Source: Paraburkholderia caffeinilytica (GTDB taxonomy: Bacteria > Pseudomonadota > Gammaproteobacteria > Burkholderiales > Burkholderiaceae). Taken from it: DNA of 64,000 nt. The notes below the pieces were generated by a model, which was not told the origin of the DNA, searched no databases, and saw only the letters and a list, made by a program, of their open reading frames with translations. Numbering within the stretch: the first letter of the stretch is position 1; every line of letters begins with the position of its first letter. Location of the stretch: assembly GCF_003368325.1 (NCBI RefSeq), contig NZ_CP031467.1:4467001-4531000 (forward strand), given 5' to 3'. Shown here in pieces: positions 8,145 through 17,914 of the stretch. Made by a program: the position numbers and the translations under genes.

Positions 8145-9744
8145 TGTCCCCGCCAAGTTCAAATGTCGGGGTCTGCGCTAAATTGAAATGTCGGGTTTTG
8201 CTGTGCTGCTGTGCTTTTTCTTATGTTTTTGGGGTGGGCGGCGCAGCCGCCCACCCCCTGTTCTTCATGTTTTTTGATGCTCACCTCGTGAACGGCCTGC
8301 GTGACATCCGCTAGCGTGATCGCCCGCTGTTTCTTCAAGCCCGCAAGCGCCTTCCTTGCCCGGACGTCTTCGCCAAGATGGGTGCGTGAAGGCGAGCCGG
8401 AAACGCGCCGGTCATCGCGCTGCGCCTGCACCAGCCGCGCAACCGCCAGTGCCGCGGACAGCCGCTTGTTCTCAACCTCCGCGCCCTGATCAATCTGCGT
8501 GATCCGGTCATATTCGCGACAGGGCAACACACGGCCCGCCGCCTGAATCTCTATGGCTCCGTTCCGGTATTCAACGACCTCAACGTATTCATGCATCAGA
8601 CGCCGGTTTGCCTCGGTGTCCTGCAACAGGTACATCACCCTGTCGTACTGCACTGTCAGCGCATTGGAGACCTTGCGCGCCACGCGATAGGCCAGGATCT
8701 GCTTCAGGTCCTCGTCATCACGCAGCGGCCGGTGCGCGTTGTGGTCGCTCTTCGGTGGCTTGCCGAAGCGCCGGTTGAAATCGGCGATGAAGGAGGGCGC
8801 ATAGGCATTGGCGGCTTCCCGCGTACTGATGTTACGCAACCTCAGTTCCTTGACGAGCCGGTCCTGCAACGTCAGGTTGGCGCGCTCGACACGCCCCTTG
8901 GCCTGACTCGTGTTCGCACAGAACGCCTCGATATTGAGCTGATACAGGGCGCGGCCGAACTGTGTGACGCCTTTGCCAGCCGTGCTCGCCCGATCCTTGA
9001 CGTAGAACACGCTGAACTTGTCGCTATAGAACGCGACGGGCTTGCCGTGTGCTGCCAGATACGTCGACAGGGCCTCAAAATAGCTGAAGGTCGATTCCGT
9101 CGCCGTGAAGTGAAGCGTCATCAGCCTGCCAGTCGCATCGTCGATAAACACCAGCAGCGTGCAGGCCGGCGCACGCTCCTCGAACCAGCGGTGATCGCTG
9201 CCGTCAATCTGGATCAGTTCACCCAGGCACGCGCGGCGGTTGCGGGGCTGGTACACCTTGGGCGGCCGATCCTTGCGGGGAATCCACAGGCCGGCGGCCA
9301 TCATCAGCGCGCGCACCGTCTCGACCGACAGACTGATGCCGTGACATTCCCGAAGCTTCTCGCACGCCAGTGTTGGCCCGAAATCGGCATAGCGCTCGCG
9401 AATGATGGCCACCGCGCGTCGCGACACACCGTCGGACAATTGATGATTTCCCGGCCGACCACGTTTGCCCGAGACCAGTCCGGCAACTCCTGCGGCCTGA
9501 TAGCGCTGCACGAGGCGCTCAATCTGACGCACACTTAACGCAAGCCGGTCCGCTGCCTGGCCCGGCTTCAGACGCCGCTCGCAAACGGCCTGCACGACCT
9601 TCAACCGGTCCAGCTCGGTCATCGACATGGTGATCGTCCCGGATGCGTTCATGGCCAGCGCTCCTTAAGGAAGGCTGGCACCAGCCTGAACCGCAAACAC
9701 GACATTTCAATTTAGCGGAAACACGACATCTGAACTTTGGACTA
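8145..9744 (-). mobile_element. ISNCY-type insertion sequence
   Basis: One transposase gene is flanked by matching imperfect inverted ends. Both ends, read inward, contain AAGTTCAAATGTCG-like then CGCTAAATTGAAATGTCG (left about 8145-8200, right about 9690-9744), so each end carries two copies of an AAATGTCG repeat. I could not find a convincing target duplication, so the outer limits may be off by several bases. The element ends inside a DUF3331 gene on its right side. Confidence 0.8.
8159..9652 (-). CDS. ISNCY-type DDE transposase
   Basis: This 497-residue transposase has an N-terminal helix-turn-helix of the homeodomain-like kind (RLALSVRQIERLVQRYQAAG) followed by an rve-type integrase core. 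The catalytic acids are visible at IQIDGSDHRWF (about 149), FYSDKFSVFY (about 211) and GRVERANLTLQDRL (about 254). The layout fits the ISNCY group (IS1202-like). AAGGAG lies nine bases before the ATG. The reading frame is intact, so the enzyme may be active. Confidence 0.88.
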   Translation of the reverse strand: MNASGTITMSMTELDRLKVVQAVCERRLKPGQAADRLALSVRQIERLVQRYQAAGVAGLVSGKRGRPGNHQLSDGVSRRAVAIIRERYADFGPTLACEKLRECHGISLSVETVRALMMAAGLWIPRKDRPPKVYQPRNRRACLGELIQIDGSDHRWFEERAPACTLLVFIDDATGRLMTLHFTATESTFSYFEALSTYLAAHGKPVAFYSDKFSVFYVKDRASTAGKGVTQFGRALYQLNIEAFCANTSQAKGRVERANLTLQDRLVKELRLRNISTREAANAYAPSFIADFNRRFGKPPKSDHNAHRPLRDDEDLKQILAYRVARKVSNALTVQYDRVMYLLQDTEANRRLMHEYVEVVEYRNGAIEIQAAGRVLPCREYDRITQIDQGAEVENKRLSAALAVARLVQAQRDDRRVSGSPSRTHLGEDVRARKALAGLKKQRAITLADVTQAVHEVSIKKHEEQGVGGCAAHPKNIRKSTAAQQNPTFQFSADPDI

Positions 9745-10098
9745 ACACACCGTTTGTTGATAATTTATCTTATGTAAAATCGCGTTGCCCACGTTGATCG
9801 GGCCCGCGCTTAGCACGCACACGCCGCGGCGGCGCGCAACGCCGGCCCGCCACGTCTGGTCGCCGAAGCGCCCGGTACACGGATCGCACCATGAGACCGT
9901 CAGTGTTATCGGCGACGATATGTCGACGATGCGCACGGTGGGATGACTGGTGCCGTCCCAGCGCCGCGACGTGGCACGTTGACGCTTCTTGCCGTCCTGC
10001 AACCGAGCCTGTTTCACCGTCGGACCCAGCGCGCCGAATTCCCTGATTCCGCGCACGGTATCGAGCCATGTCGATAGTTTCATCGTCAGGATTCCCAT
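9745..10098 (-). pseudogene. DUF3331-type protein, C-terminus cut by the IS
   Basis: About 118 codons remain. The core VSWCDPCTGRFGDQTWRAGV followed by ARRRGVCVLSAGPI matches my memory of the Burkholderiales-specific DUF3331 family, a short protein of unknown role. The family normally continues past this point; here the sequence runs into the IS end and the stop TAG (9742-9744) is supplied by the IS. The start could be 10098 or the Met at 10083. Confidence 0.6.
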
Positions 10099-10215
10099 CT
10101 AACAAGGGATAAGGGCGACCATCCACACGCCGGGATCGCGTCTGCGCGCAGGCGATGTTGGCCCTTATCGGTCTTTGCGGTCAGCGACCCGCCTTCCCTC
10201 GCAGTCACTCGACAT

Positions 10216-11307
10216 TTATCGCGGCGACGGCCCCGCGGTTGCTGCCGGATCCGGCAGCCGTGCGATCACCACCAGTCCTCCGCCCTCTCGCGGCGTGGCG
10301 CGGATATCGCCACCGTGAAGAGCCAGTGCGCGACGGGCGATGGTCAGCCCGAGGCCCGTGCCTGACACGGCTCCAATCGTAGCGTCGCGCTGGTGGGGTT
10401 CAAACCGGCGGAAGGGCTCAAAGATTTCCTCACAAAATTCTTCGGGCACGCCGGGGCCTCTGTCGCTCACGCTGATTTCGAGCCACCCTGCTCCATCGTC
10501 TTCCACTGACGAGGCCCCGGGTAAGCGGACGCGAACCTCCACGGTCGTGTTGGGCATGGAGTATTTGACGGCGTTGCGCACAACATTCTCGAAAGCGCGG
10601 TAAAGCGGCTCTCCGGCGACTTCCGCCACGAAGCTGTCCGGCGCATCCAGGGTCACGGTGCAGCCGCGCGCCTTCGCCTCGAACTCGGCGTCCTGCACGA
10701 TGTCGGCCAGCAGTTCCATCACGTCCACGCGTTCGCGCTCCGGGTTCATCGCGCCCGCCTCCAGTTTGTGCAACGTCAGAAGCTCTTCGATGAACTGATC
10801 CAGCCGCTCCGTTTCGCGCGCGATGCGCTCGGCCATCGACGCCGCCGACTGAGGGTCTTGCTGCATGAGACCTATCGCGGCCTGGATACGCGCCAACGGC
10901 GAGCGCAGTTCGTGCGACACGTCGTGAAAAAGCTGACGCTGCTGCGTCGCCGCCTGCTGGAGGCGCGCGGCCATTTCATCGAACTCCTGTGCCAGATATG
11001 CAAATTCATCGCGACGGGAGCCCATCGCGGGCATCACTCGCACATCGAAGCGCGCGCGCGCCGCGTCGCGGAGCGCCTGGCTGAGATAAAGCACCGGCCT
11101 GGAGACATGCCACGCCACCCCGAACGCGATTGGAAGGCTCACGGTGGCGCCTGCCAGCACCGGGATGAGGAAGATCCAGTGGGGTGTAGCGGGTGGTTCG
11201 ATCCCGCTAACATGCATGTAGAAGCCGGCACATATAAATGCCGCCACCATGCCGAGCCAGCCCGTGAAGAAAATCCGCCAGAACATGCGCCCAAGCCGAA
11301 ATTGCAT
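10216..11307 (-). CDS. Sensor histidine kinase (HAMP, HisKA, HATPase)
   Basis: This 363-residue inner-membrane kinase has transmembrane segments at about 10-30 and 43-66, with a very short periplasmic loop. A HAMP linker follows, then the phospho-acceptor box FHDVSHELRSPLARIQ (His132). The catalytic domain has N box NVVRNAVKYS, G1 DRGPGVPEE and G2 GTGLGLTIARRAL. It begins four bases past the stop of the response regulator, so the two form one operon. The pair is divergent from the efflux/Pqi operon and probably regulates it, as BaeS/AdeS-type kinases do. The tiny sensor loop suggests it detects an intramembrane signal. Confidence 0.92.
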   Translation of the reverse strand: MQFRLGRMFWRIFFTGWLGMVAAFICAGFYMHVSGIEPPATPHWIFLIPVLAGATVSLPIAFGVAWHVSRPVLYLSQALRDAARARFDVRVMPAMGSRRDEFAYLAQEFDEMAARLQQAATQQRQLFHDVSHELRSPLARIQAAIGLMQQDPQSAASMAERIARETERLDQFIEELLTLHKLEAGAMNPERERVDVMELLADIVQDAEFEAKARGCTVTLDAPDSFVAEVAGEPLYRAFENVVRNAVKYSMPNTTVEVRVRLPGASSVEDDGAGWLEISVSDRGPGVPEEFCEEIFEPFRRFEPHQRDATIGAVSGTGLGLTIARRALALHGGDIRATPREGGGLVVIARLPDPAATAGPSPR

Positions 11308-11310
11308 GGT

Positions 11311-12021
11311 TCAGTCCGTCAAAAGCTGGTAGCCCATGCCGCGCACGCTGACGATCCACGGTTGCCCGTCGGGACGTTGGCCGAGCTTCTGGCGGATGCT
11401 GCTGATATGCACGTCGATGCGCCGGTCGAAACGCGCAAGCGGCCGACCGAAAGCCTGCTGCGAAATCTCCTCCTTGCTGACCAGCCTGCCGGCGTGCCGC
11501 GCCAGGATTTCGACCAGACTGAATTCCGTGCCGGTCAATTCGAGCGGCGCGCCCTGCCAGGTCGCGCGGCGGCTGGAAGTCCACAGCACAAGCTGTCCTG
11601 CCTGGACCGGAGCACCGGCGCCCGCGGTTCCCGTGCCGGCCGCACGGCGCAAGATGGCCCGCAGCCGCGCGACCAGTTCGCCCGGCGTGCAAGGCTTCGG
11701 AACATAGTCGTCGGCGCCGAGATTGAGGCCTGAAATGCGGTCGATGTCGTCGCCGCGCGCCGTCAGCATCAGCACCGGCACGTGGCTCGTCGCGCGGATG
11801 CGGCGCAACGCCTCGATGCCCGACAGGCGCGGCATCATCACATCGAGCACCACGATCGCGAAGCGCCCCGACAGCGCGCGGGCCACGCCGACCTCTCCAT
11901 CGTGCGCGACGTCGGCGGCAAAGCCTTCGTGGGCGAGGTATTGCACCAGCATACCGGTCAGTTCAGCGTCGTCGTCAACCAGCAGTACCGGCGTCATCAA
12001 GGATCGGTCGAGATTCATCAT
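11311..12021 (-). CDS. OmpR-family response regulator
   Basis: This 236-residue regulator has a receiver domain with acidic pocket VDDDAE and phospho-acceptor Asp60 (FAIVVLDVMMPRLSG). The conserved Lys is in DDYVPKPCTPGELV. The C-terminal winged helix (LELTGTEFSLVEILARHAGR, ending VRGMGYQL) binds DNA. The Met at 12021 or 12018 is chosen because the upstream in-frame extension has no receiver character. It is cotranscribed with the downstream kinase. It is the likely regulator of the divergent efflux/Pqi operon; the shared upstream region is only about 140 bases. Confidence 0.92.
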   Translation of the reverse strand: MMNLDRSLMTPVLLVDDDAELTGMLVQYLAHEGFAADVAHDGEVGVARALSGRFAIVVLDVMMPRLSGIEALRRIRATSHVPVLMLTARGDDIDRISGLNLGADDYVPKPCTPGELVARLRAILRRAAGTGTAGAGAPVQAGQLVLWTSSRRATWQGAPLELTGTEFSLVEILARHAGRLVSKEEISQQAFGRPLARFDRRIDVHISSIRQKLGQRPDGQPWIVSVRGMGYQLLTD

Positions 12022-12162
12022 GAAGCCAGTATGGCGCAGGCGGTATCTCCCGAGAAAGCCTTTCGCGCCGAATTTTACGCAACTTAACCCGGCCATACCG
12101 CGCTAGATAATGGGCTCCGGACAATAGCGCTCGTCGGTCCTGCAAGGGCCAGGGAGCGTGTA

Positions 12163-13668
12163 TTGAACGAAATTGACCAGCACCGGCGCCGCCGGGCAAG
12201 GCTGAGCGCGATAGCGGGCAGCCTTGCGTTGTGCGCATGCGCGCTACAACCCTCTTACGAAACGCCGAAGGTGATCGAAACCACCGGCTGGCAGGCCGAG
12301 CTGCCGCACGGCGGCAGTGTTGAGAATCTCGTCGACTGGTGGCGCCGCTTCGACGACCCGGCCGTGGCCGAGCTGGTCCGCACGGCCGAGACCGACAGCC
12401 CGACGCTCGCGAAGGCCGTCGCCCGCATCGACGATGCCCGCGCTACGGTCGTGTCCGACAGCTCCGGCGCATGGCCGTCGCTGACCGGCAGCGGATCGGT
12501 CACGCGGGCCAAGTCCGCCGTGTCTCTCGGCAACGAGGTTTTCACGAGCCTCGCGACCACGCGCAGCGGCGAGCTGGACGCTTCGTGGGAACTCGACCTG
12601 TTCGGCAAGGTGCGCTCGAGCCGTGAATCGGCGAAGGCGCAACTGGCATCCCGTATCGACGACTGGCATGACGCGCGCGTTTCGCTCGCCGCCGAGGTGG
12701 CCGACGACTACGTGCAGTACCGGGCATGCCGCCAGCTCGCCGGTGCCTATGAGGAATCGGCGGCGTCGTACGCGCAGACGGAAAAAACCACGCTTGCGGC
12801 GGCCGCGGCGGGCATGACGCCGTCCTCCGACGGCTACCTCGCCCAGGCGAACACGGCCAGCGCCCACGCATCGGCGATCCAGCAGCACGTCGTCTGCGAA
12901 GAACTCATCAAGTCGCTCGTGGAACTCACGGGCGCGAGCGAGCCGGCACTGCGCGCGATCGTCGATCGGCCGCAAGCGCCCGGCTTGCCCCAGCCGGCAG
13001 CATTCAGCGTGCAGTCCGCGCCTGCCGACCTCGTTCGTCAGCGCCCCGATCTGGCTTCGTCCGAACGCGCGCTGGCCGCAGCCTATGCCTCCATCGGAAA
13101 GGCCCGTGCCGAGCGTTTTCCGAGCCTGTCGCTGTCCGGCTCGATCGGGCTCTCGGCCACCAACGTGACGTCGCCGATGTCGACGTGGTCGTTCGGGCCG
13201 AGCCTGTCGATCCCGCTGTTCGACGCGGGCAAGCGCAAGGCCGCCGTCGATTCGGCGCAGGCCAGCTACGACGAGCAGCTGGCCGCTTATCGCAGCTCGG
13301 TGCGCACCGCCGTCAAGGAAGTCGAGGTGGCGCTTGCCGACCTCGACGGCGCCGCACGGCGCAGCGACGACGCGCGGCGCGCCGTCGAGCAATACCGCCG
13401 CTACGAAAGCGCCATGGAAACCAACTGGCGTGCCGGCTTCGACACGCTGCTGACGCGCGAGCAGGCGCGCCGCTCGCTGACGAGCGCCGAGATCACCGAC
13501 ATCGAACTGCAGCGTGACCGTGTGCGCAGCTGGATCTCGCTCTACAAGGCCCTGGGCGGCGGCTGGCAGGGCAACGACGCCGTGATGCCGGTTGCCCGCG
13601 CCACAACCACCCTGCCCGCCATCTCCACCACGCGCGCCGCCGCTATCTCGCAAGGAACCGTACAGTGA
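12163..13668 (+). CDS. Outer-membrane efflux lipoprotein (OprM/NodT family)
   Basis: This 501-residue protein forms the outer-membrane channel of a tripartite RND pump. The signal sequence ends in a lipobox near residue 25-27 (LALCAC), followed by the LQPSYETP segment seen in OprM-like lipoproteins. Two OEP repeats with long coiled helices follow; the second holds ERFPSLSLSGSIGLSATNV and SIPLFDAGKRKAAVDSAQ. The start is a TTG, chosen because AGGGAG lies upstream and no ATG gives a signal peptide. Its stop overlaps the next gene by four bases, so translation is coupled. Confidence 0.92.
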   Translation: MNEIDQHRRRRARLSAIAGSLALCACALQPSYETPKVIETTGWQAELPHGGSVENLVDWWRRFDDPAVAELVRTAETDSPTLAKAVARIDDARATVVSDSSGAWPSLTGSGSVTRAKSAVSLGNEVFTSLATTRSGELDASWELDLFGKVRSSRESAKAQLASRIDDWHDARVSLAAEVADDYVQYRACRQLAGAYEESAASYAQTEKTTLAAAAAGMTPSSDGYLAQANTASAHASAIQQHVVCEELIKSLVELTGASEPALRAIVDRPQAPGLPQPAAFSVQSAPADLVRQRPDLASSERALAAAYASIGKARAERFPSLSLSGSIGLSATNVTSPMSTWSFGPSLSIPLFDAGKRKAAVDSAQASYDEQLAAYRSSVRTAVKEVEVALADLDGAARRSDDARRAVEQYRRYESAMETNWRAGFDTLLTREQARRSLTSAEITDIELQRDRVRSWISLYKALGGGWQGNDAVMPVARATTTLPAISTTRAAAISQGTVQ

Positions 13669-14813
13669 AGCTGAGTCGCTCCAAGGCCGCATTGGCAGCC
13701 TTCACCATCATCGCCACCGCAGCCGCCGCCTGGCGGTTCACGCCCGATTTCCGGGCCCATGCCGAGACTCAGGCGGCGCCCGCCGCACTGACCGTCAGCG
13801 TGGTCGAGCCGCAGTACCGGAAATGGCCCGATACCCTCCAGGCCAACGGCAGCACGGCTGCCTGGCAGGAAGCCGTCATCGGCGCCGAGACCGGCAGCCT
13901 GCGCATCACCGGGCTCTTCGCCGACGTCGGCAGCGAGGTCAAGCGCGGCCAGTTACTCGCGCAGCTCGCCGATGCCACGGCAGCCGCAGACCTGCGCAAG
14001 CAGGAAGCCGCCGTCGCTCAGGCGAGCGCCAACCTCGAACAGGCCGAGGCCGACTTGAAACGGTCGAAGCAGGCGGCCGACAGCGGCGCCTTGTCCGCGC
14101 AAAAGCTCGACGAATACCGCATCACGGCGACCGTCGATCGCGCCGCGCTGGCTTCCGCCCAGGCCGAGCTGGAGAACAGGCGCATCGCCCTGTCGCAGAC
14201 GCGCATCGTCGCGGTCGACGACGGCATCGTGTCGTCGCGCTCAGCATTGCTCGGCAACGTGGTGAGTACGGGAACCGAATTGTTCCGGCTGATCCGCCAG
14301 GGGCGAATCGAGTGGCAGGCCGAGGTCGACGCGCAGCAATTGGCGCGTATCCACGCACAGCAGTCCGCGCGTGTCACGCTGCCGAACGGCAAGGTGGTCG
14401 ACGGCACCGTGCGCCTGGTGTCGCCGACACTGTCGACCAACACCGGCCGCGCCATCGTCTACGTCGCGCTGAACGGGCACGATGCCCAGCCCGGCATGTT
14501 CGCGAGCGGCGACATCGAACTGGGCAACGTCGAGGTGCTGACACTGCCCGAAGCGGCGCTCGTGCCCCGCGACGGCCGCACCGACGTCTACGTGCTCAAT
14601 CGCGACGGCGCGACGGTCGAACGGCGCGTCGTGGTCGCCGGACGCCATCGCGACGGACGCTGCGAAATCCTCTCCGGGCTCACGGCCGACATGCGCGTCG
14701 TGGCGGGTGGCGGCGGCTTCCTGTCGGACGGCTCGCGCGTGAAGGTGGTGGAACAGAAGGCACTCGCCTCCCTCGCCGCAGCAAACGGCGCGGCGCAAGG
14801 AGGCAGACTATGA
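13665..14813 (+). CDS. RND efflux periplasmic adaptor (MFP)
   Basis: This 382-residue adaptor links the RND pump to the outer-membrane channel. An N-terminal signal anchor is followed by the biotinyl-lipoyl half-motif (IGAETGSLRITGLFADVGSEV), an alpha-hairpin (about 90-160), and the second half (VDDGIVSSRSALLGNVVSTG). A beta-barrel and membrane-proximal domain complete it. It starts with GTG in the overlap GTGA with the preceding stop, and its own stop overlaps the pump start. The coupling points to one seven-gene operon. Confidence 0.92.
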   Translation: MKLSRSKAALAAFTIIATAAAAWRFTPDFRAHAETQAAPAALTVSVVEPQYRKWPDTLQANGSTAAWQEAVIGAETGSLRITGLFADVGSEVKRGQLLAQLADATAAADLRKQEAAVAQASANLEQAEADLKRSKQAADSGALSAQKLDEYRITATVDRAALASAQAELENRRIALSQTRIVAVDDGIVSSRSALLGNVVSTGTELFRLIRQGRIEWQAEVDAQQLARIHAQQSARVTLPNGKVVDGTVRLVSPTLSTNTGRAIVYVALNGHDAQPGMFASGDIELGNVEVLTLPEAALVPRDGRTDVYVLNRDGATVERRVVVAGRHRDGRCEILSGLTADMRVVAGGGGFLSDGSRVKVVEQKALASLAAANGAAQGGRL

Positions 14814-17800
14814 ACGTCTCCTCGTGGTCGATCCGCAATCCCGTTCCCGCGGTGCTGTGCTTCATCCTGCTGACCGTCTTCGGCCTGCTCGGTTTTCACA
14901 GGCTTCAAGTGCAGGATTTCCCGGAAATGGACCTGCCGGCCATTACCATTTCCGCTTCGCTGGAAGGCGCGGCGCCGTCGCAGCTGGAAAACGAGGTGGC
15001 CCGCAAGATCGAGGACAAGCTGACTTCGCTGTCGCTGCTCGATCACATCTCCACGACGATCACCGACGGCGCGGTCAGCATCAGTGTCATCTTCAAGCTG
15101 GAGAAAGACCCGCAGGCCGCATTGAGCGAAGTGCGCAACGCGGTGGACAGCGCGCGCGCCGAACTGCCCGCGGAGATGGCGGCCCCGACCGTGTCTAAAG
15201 TCGACTCGGCCGGCTCCCCGCTCGTTACCTACACGGCCGCTTCCGCGTCGATGGACGAGCAGGACCTGTCCTGGTTCGTCGACAACGACCTTTCCAAGGC
15301 GCTGCTCTCGGTCAAGGGCGTCTCCAAGGTCGAGCGGATCGGCGGCATCGACCGCGAAGTGCTGATCGACCTTAACCCGGCAACGTTGGCCGGGCTCGGC
15401 CTGACGGCGGAAACGGTCTCGAACCAGCTCAAGGCCATGCAGCGCGACCGCTCCGGCGGACAGGGCGACATCGGCGGCCAGCGGCAGTCGGCGCGCACGC
15501 TGATTGGCGTGGGCGCCGTGCAGGACGTGGCGACCTTGACGATCGCCACCGGAGACGGCCGGCACGTGCGCCTCGACCAGATCGCCCGCGTCCATGACGG
15601 CGCCGCGGACCGTACGAGCTATGCCTATCTGAACGGCAAGCCCGTCGTCGGCGTGCAGATCACGCGCTCGAAGGGCAATTCGGATGTGACGGTCATGCAC
15701 GATCTGAACCGCACCGTGGCCGCGTTCGCCGCCGCGCATCCGAAGGTGCAGTTGACCGAAGCGAGCAACACCGTCACGCCCATCGAAGACAACTACGAGG
15801 GCTCGATGAGCATGCTGATCGAGGGAGCGCTGCTCGCCATCGCCGTGGTCTGGTGGTTCCTGCGGGACGGCCGGGCCACGCTGGTGTCGGCGGCGGCGCT
15901 GCCGCTGTCGATCACCCCGACGTTCGGCTTCATGTACCTCGCCGGGTACACGCTGAACACCGTGACGCTGCTGGCCCTGTCGCTCGTGATCGGCATTCTC
16001 GTCGACGATGCGATCGTCGAGATCGAGAACATCGAGCGCCATCTGCGCATGGGCAAGTCCCCATTTCAAGCCGCCATGGAAGCAGCCGACGAGATCGGCC
16101 TTGCGGTGATCGCCACCACCTTCACGCTGGTGGCGGTGTTTCTGCCGACAGCGTTCATGGCGGGCATTCCAGGGCTCATCTTCCGGCAGTTCGGGGTGAC
16201 CGCGTCGGTGGCCGTGCTGATCTCGCTGCTGGTCGCGCGTCTGCTCACGCCGATGATGGCCGCCTACCTGATGAAGGCGGCCAGCCACGTCGACCAGGAC
16301 GGCCCGCTGATGAAGCGCTATCTGGGCTGGGTGCACGCCTGCCTCGGCAAGCGTGGCCGCACCATGGCGGCAGTCGGCCTGTTCCTGCTGGTCTCTTTTG
16401 CGGCGATCGGCGCGCTGAAGACGGGCTTCCTGCCGTCGCAGGACAAGTCGCAGACGCAGGTCAAGCTCGAACTGGCGCCGGGCAGCACGCTCGAAGCGAG
16501 CCGCGCCACGGCCCTTCACGCAAACACGCTGATCAGCCGGTTGCCCGAGGTAAGCGGCGTGTTCGCCTCGGTCGGAAGTGCGAATGACAGCAGCGGCGGT
16601 CCGGTCGGCGGCGGCAGTAGCACGTCAGATGTGCGCACTTCGTCGCTGATCGTCGACCTGGTCCCGCGCAGCAAGCGCGGCCTGAAGCAATCGGCGGTGG
16701 AAGACGAGATTCGCGCGCAGTTGCGCGACCTGCCGGGCGTGCGCGTATCGGTGAACAACGGCGGCAACGGTGAGAAGCTGCAAATCACGCTGGCCGGCAG
16801 CGATACGGCTTCACTCGAAGCTTCGGCCACCGAACTGGAAAAGCAGCTGCGCACGCTGCACGGCATCGGCAACGTGACGTCGAGCGCGGCGCTGCAACGC
16901 CCCGAAGTGCAGTTCCGGATCGACCCGGCGCGCGCCGCCGACCTCGGCGTGACGGCCCAGGCCGCGGCCGACGCCGTGCGCATCGGCACCTACGGTGACT
17001 ACTCGACGTCGCTGCCCAAGCTCAATCTTCCGGATCGGCAGGTCGCCCTGCGCGTCCGTCTCAATCCGGCGTTGCGGCAGGACCTCGACGTCATCGGCCA
17101 GTTGCGTGTGGCAGGCACGCACGGCAGCGTGACGCTGGCCTCGCTGGGCACCCTTTCGATCGGCAGCGGCCCGTCGCAGATCGACCGGATGGACCGCGAC
17201 CGCAACATCACGTTGTCGGTCGAGCTCAACGGACGCACGCTCGGCGAAGTCAACCAGGAAGCGCACCAGCTGCCGGCGCTGCGGAATCTGCCCGCCAGCG
17301 TGCGCGAGGTGCAGCAAGGCGAGGTGCAGCACATGGACGAGCTGTTCAACAGCTTCGGCCTCGCGATGGCGATCGGCATCTTCTGCGTGTACGCGGTGCT
17401 CGTGCTCCTGTTCCATGATTTCCTGCAGCCGGCCACGATCCTCTGTGCGCTGCCGCTGTCGATTGGCGGGGCTCTGTTTTCGCTGCTGGTCGCCCGCATG
17501 AGCTTTTCGATGCCCGCGCTGATCGGCCTGCTGATGCTGATGGGCATCGTGACCAAGAATTCGATCCTGCTCGTCGAGTATGCAGTCGTTGCCCGGCACG
17601 AACGCGGCTTGAGCCGGATGGAAGCGTTGATGGACGCCTGCCACAAGCGGGCTCGCCCGATCCTGATGACAACCATCGCCATGGGTGCCGGCATGCTGCC
17701 CAACGCCCTCGGCCTCGGCGCGGACCCGAGCTTCCGCCAGCCGATGGCGATCGTCGTGATCGGCGGCCTGCTCGCCTCCACGTTGCTGAGCCTGATCGTG

Positions 17801-17914
17801 ATTCCGGTGATCTTCACCTACGTGGACGACCTGGAACAGTGGCTGCGCCGCCGGTTCAGGCACGCCGCAGGGGTACGGGAAACCGCCTTGGCGAAGGATA
17901 CGGCCGCGTCATGA
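14810..17914 (+). CDS. RND efflux pump, inner-membrane transporter (HAE1-like)
   Basis: This 1034-residue pump is close to the usual length of AcrB/MdtB-type transporters, with 12 membrane spans and two large periplasmic loops. The proton-relay motif GILVDDAIVEIENIERHL in TM4 carries the paired aspartates. The opening MNVSSWSIRNPVPAVLCFIL and the LPAITISASLEGAAPSQLEN segment are typical of the group. ATG at 14810 overlaps the adaptor stop, and the end overlaps the first PqiA start by four bases. The frame stays open upstream to 13592 but that part is a shadow of the adaptor gene. Likely substrates are drugs or other amphiphiles; the sequence does not say which. Confidence 0.93.
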   Translation: MNVSSWSIRNPVPAVLCFILLTVFGLLGFHRLQVQDFPEMDLPAITISASLEGAAPSQLENEVARKIEDKLTSLSLLDHISTTITDGAVSISVIFKLEKDPQAALSEVRNAVDSARAELPAEMAAPTVSKVDSAGSPLVTYTAASASMDEQDLSWFVDNDLSKALLSVKGVSKVERIGGIDREVLIDLNPATLAGLGLTAETVSNQLKAMQRDRSGGQGDIGGQRQSARTLIGVGAVQDVATLTIATGDGRHVRLDQIARVHDGAADRTSYAYLNGKPVVGVQITRSKGNSDVTVMHDLNRTVAAFAAAHPKVQLTEASNTVTPIEDNYEGSMSMLIEGALLAIAVVWWFLRDGRATLVSAAALPLSITPTFGFMYLAGYTLNTVTLLALSLVIGILVDDAIVEIENIERHLRMGKSPFQAAMEAADEIGLAVIATTFTLVAVFLPTAFMAGIPGLIFRQFGVTASVAVLISLLVARLLTPMMAAYLMKAASHVDQDGPLMKRYLGWVHACLGKRGRTMAAVGLFLLVSFAAIGALKTGFLPSQDKSQTQVKLELAPGSTLEASRATALHANTLISRLPEVSGVFASVGSANDSSGGPVGGGSSTSDVRTSSLIVDLVPRSKRGLKQSAVEDEIRAQLRDLPGVRVSVNNGGNGEKLQITLAGSDTASLEASATELEKQLRTLHGIGNVTSSAALQRPEVQFRIDPARAADLGVTAQAAADAVRIGTYGDYSTSLPKLNLPDRQVALRVRLNPALRQDLDVIGQLRVAGTHGSVTLASLGTLSIGSGPSQIDRMDRDRNITLSVELNGRTLGEVNQEAHQLPALRNLPASVREVQQGEVQHMDELFNSFGLAMAIGIFCVYAVLVLLFHDFLQPATILCALPLSIGGALFSLLVARMSFSMPALIGLLMLMGIVTKNSILLVEYAVVARHERGLSRMEALMDACHKRARPILMTTIAMGAGMLPNALGLGADPSFRQPMAIVVIGGLLASTLLSLIVIPVIFTYVDDLEQWLRRRFRHAAGVRETALAKDTAAS

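Noticed and set aside
13592-14809. 5' extension of the RND pump frame over the adaptor gene
   Set aside because: The pump begins normally at 14810 in the overlap with the adaptor stop; the extension is Arg-rich shadow sequence.
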